Part shown: one piece after another, positions 5,492 through 7,620 of the stretch
Position numbering within the stretch: position 1 is the first letter of the stretch
Layout of the letters: the number at the start of each line of letters is the position of its first letter
DNA from: an uncultured Clostridia bacterium
GTDB taxonomy: Bacteria; Bacillota; Clostridia; Oscillospirales; Oscillospiraceae
NCBI GenBank assembly: GCA_946539175.1
Contig: CAMNHH010000103.1
Span: 1 to 7,620 of the forward strand
Reading direction: 5' to 3'
Length of the DNA: 7,620 nucleotides
Made by a program: the position numbers and the translations under genes
The notes under the pieces: generated by a model
What the model was told of the DNA's origin: nothing
Seen by the model: only the letters and a program-made list of their open reading frames with translations
Databases searched by the model: none

Positions 5492-6128
5492 ACAAATGAT
5501 GACCCTGCTGCAGGCGCAATACAGGCTGCAGGCCTTTGACCCGGGTGAATTCTCTAAGCTCCGGGCCAAGGGGATGCGCTTTACGGTGTTGGCCTGGAAT
5601 GCCGAGGGCCTGGGAAACGTGTCCTGGATGCACGCACAGGGCTTTCTCGGTCTGATGAAGATGGACACCTTGATCGTCAATCCCAGAGAAGTGGATTTGC
5701 CGCTGTATTCCTATGATCGGATCCTGGCCATGGGAAGCGACACCCTGATCGCGGAGCTCTACGATACCACCGTGGGCGGTTTCTCCGCCCCGGCGCTGGA
5801 CCGGGTCGTCAAAGAAGCGGCGGAGCTGCCGGACCGGGACCCCGGCGTCCACTGGTATGACGACATCCGGCTCCCCCAGAGCATTTCCAAGAAGGGCAAA
5901 AAGGCCCGGACACCTGCCTTTGACAGACTGGCTCTGGATCACATGCGGGCCTGGCTCCATGCGGAATGCAAGCCGCTGACCGATCGGGACGCCAAGCGGG
6001 CCAAGACGAATGCCTACGTCAACGGCCTGCTCGAACACGGCGGCCCCTCCACCGATGTCTTCAAGCAGGTCCTGGGAGCGGAAAAAACCGCGGAGCTCTT
6101 CCACAGAGTGCTTTTTGGAACGAACTGA
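5478..6128 (+). CDS. Soluble protein of unknown family with bilin-reductase-like motif
   Basis: A 216-residue soluble protein without signal peptide or membrane segment. A central beta-rich stretch includes GMRFTVLAWNAEGLGNVSWM (32-51), MDTLIVNPREVDLPLYSYD (62-80) and RILAMGSDTLIAELYDT (81-97). The order 'strand, DLPLYSYD, strand, D-T' recalls ferredoxin-dependent bilin reductases (Fe_bilin_red), where DLPxFGxD carries a catalytic Asp, here possibly Asp80. The C-terminal third (about 140-216) is helical with HGGPSTDVFKQVLG near the end, also roughly as in that fold. Overall similarity is too low for me to claim membership. The start ATG 5478 has GGAG and AAAGGG just upstream, within the preceding gene, giving a 14-bp overlap. 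It is the last gene of the operon. If the resemblance holds, it would reduce a linear tetrapyrrole or a related catabolite with electrons from ferredoxin or flavodoxin. Confidence 0.75.
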   Translation: MDMLEQMMTLLQAQYRLQAFDPGEFSKLRAKGMRFTVLAWNAEGLGNVSWMHAQGFLGLMKMDTLIVNPREVDLPLYSYDRILAMGSDTLIAELYDTTVGGFSAPALDRVVKEAAELPDRDPGVHWYDDIRLPQSISKKGKKARTPAFDRLALDHMRAWLHAECKPLTDRDAKRAKTNAYVNGLLEHGGPSTDVFKQVLGAEKTAELFHRVLFGTN

Positions 6129-6160
6129 ATCAAAACAGCAGGGGCTGTAAAAAAAAGTCC

Positions 6161-6211
6161 CATAACGAAAAATGAGAAGTTGTGAAAAGCGGCTTCTCAT
6201 TTTTTGTTATG
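6161..6211 (+). terminator. 19-bp hairpin downstream of the operon, probably its terminator
   Basis: Bases 6161-6179 pair with 6193-6211 with one G-T wobble, around a 13-base loop. The AAAAA/TTTTT blocks lie inside the stem, so it could stop transcription from either side. It starts 33 bp after the last operon stop codon. It appears to be part of the insertion-sequence left end, where such a hairpin would shield the transposase gene from read-through. The operon may therefore have borrowed its terminator. Confidence 0.65.
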
Positions 6212-6253
6212 AAAAGAGATGGATGCCCCCTTTCGGAAGCAGCCAAATGGTGG

Positions 6254-6259
6254 TATAAT
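6254..6259 (+). promoter_or_regulatory. TATAAT -10 box ahead of the transposase remnant
   Basis: A perfect TATAAT lies 9 bp before the ATG at 6269. The region 17 bp further upstream (6231-6236, TTTCGG) is a poor -35 box. It is probably the weak native promoter of the insertion sequence. Confidence 0.45.
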
Positions 6260-6268
6260 GTAACTGCT

Positions 6269-6450
6269 ATGAAACTTCATATCACTGGTGTTCATTATAC
6301 ACCAATCCAGTTGAAAATGCCACTGGAAATTGAAAGAATTATTGAAGCAAATGATCCGGTATATACGTTTCATGAGGTACTACACCCTACTACATACATA
6401 GCGAAAACGCCCGGCAGGTAACGCTCCGGACCGTCTCTGAATTGGCGTAG
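6269..6450 (+). pseudogene. IS1182-type transposase, N-terminal remnant
   Basis: From ATG 6269 the reading frame gives 50 residues beginning MKLHITGVHYTPIQLKM and containing ANDPVYTFHEV. This closely resembles the start of IS1182-family transposases (..LPLEID..I..NDPVYTF.EV..), which are normally about 450-550 residues. After HEV the sequence departs, then KTPGR (6404-6418) looks like the family's KTGRPRY motif after a deletion, and TAA follows at 6419. From 6418 another frame reads VTLRTVSELA and stops, a possible trace of the family's SLRxxExLC segment. Several deletions and a frame change thus seem to have occurred. It cannot encode an active enzyme. The reading frame extends in-phase up to 6182 through the hairpin, but that part is not transposase-like. 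Confidence 0.6.
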
Positions 6451-6452
6451 CC

Positions 6453-7343
6453 CTATTTTGCCGTAATTTCGATCTGACTGACGCCGAGATCGTCCTCGTA
6501 GATCCTGATCTCGTACCGATACACTTTGTCTCCGTCTGTTACGGTGAAGGAACCCGTACCGTAAGCATGCGCCCGAATCCGTACCGTGCTGTTTTCTCCC
6601 CCGCCAGATACCGTGACGTCGGCGATCCCGCTTTGATCGACTGTGACTTCCGCATTTTCCGATAATATGGGATTGTCGGGAAGAAATTGATTCGTAGAAA
6701 AGTCAACCTGCTTCGGAATCAGCAGCATCCCCGCAATCATCGCAAGCGGGACGAGTACCCCGACGATTCTCTGTGACAGCTTCTCTGTAAACGTATACAC
6801 ATACAGGAGAATCTGCGCGATACAGAACAATACCATGATCAGCAGATTCGGAAAATCGTGAATTACGTGCTTTATCCCGTCCTCACAGATATACGCCAGC
6901 AAGCAAAGCACCGGGGTCAGGATGAGCAGGCTGAGCCAATTCTTCTTTTTTATATACCAGCCGATAAACGCGGCGGGAAAGGTACCCAGCGTCAGGAAAA
7001 ACCAATGCCGGTAGTACTGAAACAGTCCCCAGCCCTGCCATGAAAACGGGACCTGCAGCAGATAGATCAGCGGCTGGCTGATCAGGAAAAATACAAAGGT
7101 CTTGAGCGCTGACTCCAGCGGCTTTTTGGAGTTTGCTATGATAATGACGGCAAAAAAAATCCAGGCCTCCAAGGTCTCGCCCATCCGCATAAACGAGCTG
7201 TTCTGAAAAACAGGAACAACGAGAAAAAACGTGGTTAACACCGCCGTTCCCACGGCGTACAGAACGACGCCAAGCCAGGTCAGCTCGATCCCGCCATACA
7301 GCTTATCCGTAAACCTTCTCAATCCGCTTCTCTTTTCCATCAT
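6453..7343 (-). CDS. Seven-helix membrane protein with extracellular beta-rich C-terminal tail
   Basis: The 296-residue product has about seven membrane helices (near 22-43, 56-71, 80-97, 112-130, 135-152, 164-183 and 191-210) joined by short loops, with a basic N-terminus MMEKRSGLRR. Residues 212-296 are soluble. Alternating strands such as AEVTVDQSGIADVTVSG, STVRIRAHAYGTGSFTVTDG and KVYRYEIRIYEDD suggest an Ig-like or other beta-sandwich domain, probably outside the cell if the N-terminus is inside. I do not recognise the family. Start choice: AAGGGG (7350-7355 on this strand) is 6 nt from the first ATG (7343) and 9 nt from the second (7340). An upstream in-frame ATG at 7445 has no ribosome binding site. 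It converges with the operon and the IS remnant. I see no hairpin terminator after its stop; the hairpin at 6161-6211 could serve. Confidence 0.8.
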   Translation of the reverse strand: MMEKRSGLRRFTDKLYGGIELTWLGVVLYAVGTAVLTTFFLVVPVFQNSSFMRMGETLEAWIFFAVIIIANSKKPLESALKTFVFFLISQPLIYLLQVPFSWQGWGLFQYYRHWFFLTLGTFPAAFIGWYIKKKNWLSLLILTPVLCLLAYICEDGIKHVIHDFPNLLIMVLFCIAQILLYVYTFTEKLSQRIVGVLVPLAMIAGMLLIPKQVDFSTNQFLPDNPILSENAEVTVDQSGIADVTVSGGGENSTVRIRAHAYGTGSFTVTDGDKVYRYEIRIYEDDLGVSQIEITAK

Positions 7344-7440
7344 GCAATTCCCCTTTTTATGACGCTTTCTTGCTTGATTTATATGATTGCCAACCACATT
7401 TATTTTTTTTCCGCGGGCCTCGGAGGCGGCACAGCAAAAT

Positions 7441-7474
7441 AGCATGCGTGTTTACCTGAGGCAAAACGCATACT
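7441..7474 (-). promoter_or_regulatory. Leader hairpin in the 5' UTR of the membrane-protein gene
   Basis: Read on the minus strand, AGTATGCGTTTTGCC pairs with GGTAAA-C-ACGCATGCT around a TCA loop: 15 pairs with one bulged C and two G-U wobbles. The wobble pairs fit only the minus-strand RNA, which favours a role as RNA structure on that transcript. It lies about 30 nt after the predicted transcript start and about 100 nt before the start codon. No T run follows, so it is not a terminator. I match it to no known riboswitch. Confidence 0.4.
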
Positions 7475-7508
7475 GCCGAATCTGTTAATTTGCTTGTGTT
7501 GCCGGATT

Positions 7509-7537
7509 ATTGTAGCACAGAACCCGTTGCTTTTCAA
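7509..7537 (-). promoter_or_regulatory. Sigma-A promoter of the minus-strand membrane-protein gene
   Basis: On the minus strand TTGAAA (7537-7532) and TACAAT (7514-7509) are separated by 17 bp, and TGC directly precedes the -10 box, making an extended -10. Transcription should start near 7502, which gives a leader of about 160 nt before the start at 7343. This is longer than needed for translation alone. Confidence 0.75.
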
Positions 7538-7620
7538 TAGGGCAGGGAAGAAAGCGCAGACAGAGAATGTACGTTTGTCAATGATGTGAGACCGAAAAAA
7601 GAAGAGTTGTCAAAATGGGA
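7538..7620. other. Upstream spacer at the window edge
   Basis: No ORF, RNA gene or terminator can be supported here. TTGACA-like hexamers occur on the minus strand (near 7575-7580 and 7609-7614) without a matching -10 box at the right distance. Confidence 0.4.

Larger units (their letters stand above)
6142..6450 (+). mobile_element. Decayed left end of an IS1182-type insertion sequence
   Basis: The DNA changes character at about 6135: it becomes AT-rich and carries ACAGC-AGGG-GCTGT (6135-6148), an A8 tract, a 19-bp hairpin, a TATAAT box and then a truncated transposase start. This matches the layout I recall for left ends of clostridial IS1182 elements (GGGGCTGTAAAAAAA... at the tip). The right end and most of the transposase are missing, and normal GC-richer DNA resumes at about 6420-6450. 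The exact outer limit is uncertain because no paired inverted repeat or target duplication remains. Confidence 0.5.

Noticed and set aside
5367..6200. 277-codon open frame on the minus strand
   Set aside because: It is antisense to the last operon gene and begins inside the hairpin of the IS remnant; no supporting motif.
1..7620. CRISPR array
   Set aside because: No regularly spaced identical repeats of CRISPR length were seen on either strand.
56..7620. Second copy of the tRNA 3' end (attR)
   Set aside because: I looked for GGTTCAAGTC and neighbouring T-arm sequence downstream and found none, so an element bounded by tRNA repeats is not contained in this window.

Overview
The window looks like chromosome of a gut-type Firmicute of class Clostridia, probably near Oscillospiraceae/Ruminococcaceae. 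The evidence is moderately high GC with GC-rich third codon positions, strong AGGAGG-type ribosome binding sites, TTG starts, a tRNA-Thr gene with encoded CCA and a U discriminator base, and a short GGGGACGGG...CCCGTCCC intergenic repeat of a kind I associate with these genomes. The genus is an inference.

Left part (1-756): the 3' two-thirds of tRNA-Thr(CGU) with its terminator, then about 650 bp with almost no convincing coding. This stretch holds three further strong hairpins, an 11-bp tandem repeat and one small doubtful ORF (320-466). It reads like the worn edge of a tRNA-side insertion hotspot.

Centre (about 707-6211): one seven-gene operon on the plus strand. It is driven by a near-consensus sigma-A promoter (TTGACT, 17 bp, TATAAT) whose -10 runs into a perfect 14-bp palindrome, very probably the operator of the TetR-family regulator encoded by the second gene. 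The order is: membrane-anchored alpha/beta hydrolase; TetR regulator; flavin-reductase-like split-barrel protein with an extra C-terminal helical domain resembling PCP_red; NmrA-like NAD(P)-binding atypical SDR; DUF1295/steroid 5-alpha-reductase-like membrane enzyme; polytopic membrane protein of unknown family; and a soluble protein of unknown family with a DLPLYSYD motif recalling ferredoxin-dependent bilin reductases. Most genes overlap or nearly touch, so they are probably made together. The parts suggest a ligand-induced pathway that reduces or modifies a hydrophobic, perhaps polycyclic, molecule such as a sterol, bile acid or tetrapyrrole. No substrate can be read from the sequence, and I know of no named system with this composition.

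Right part (6135-7620): the operon ends at a 19-bp hairpin that seems to belong to the left end of a decayed IS1182-type insertion sequence, of which only a short transposase fragment remains. Facing it on the minus strand is a gene for a seven-helix membrane protein with an extracellular beta-rich tail. It has its own strong promoter and a 160-nt leader containing a hairpin.
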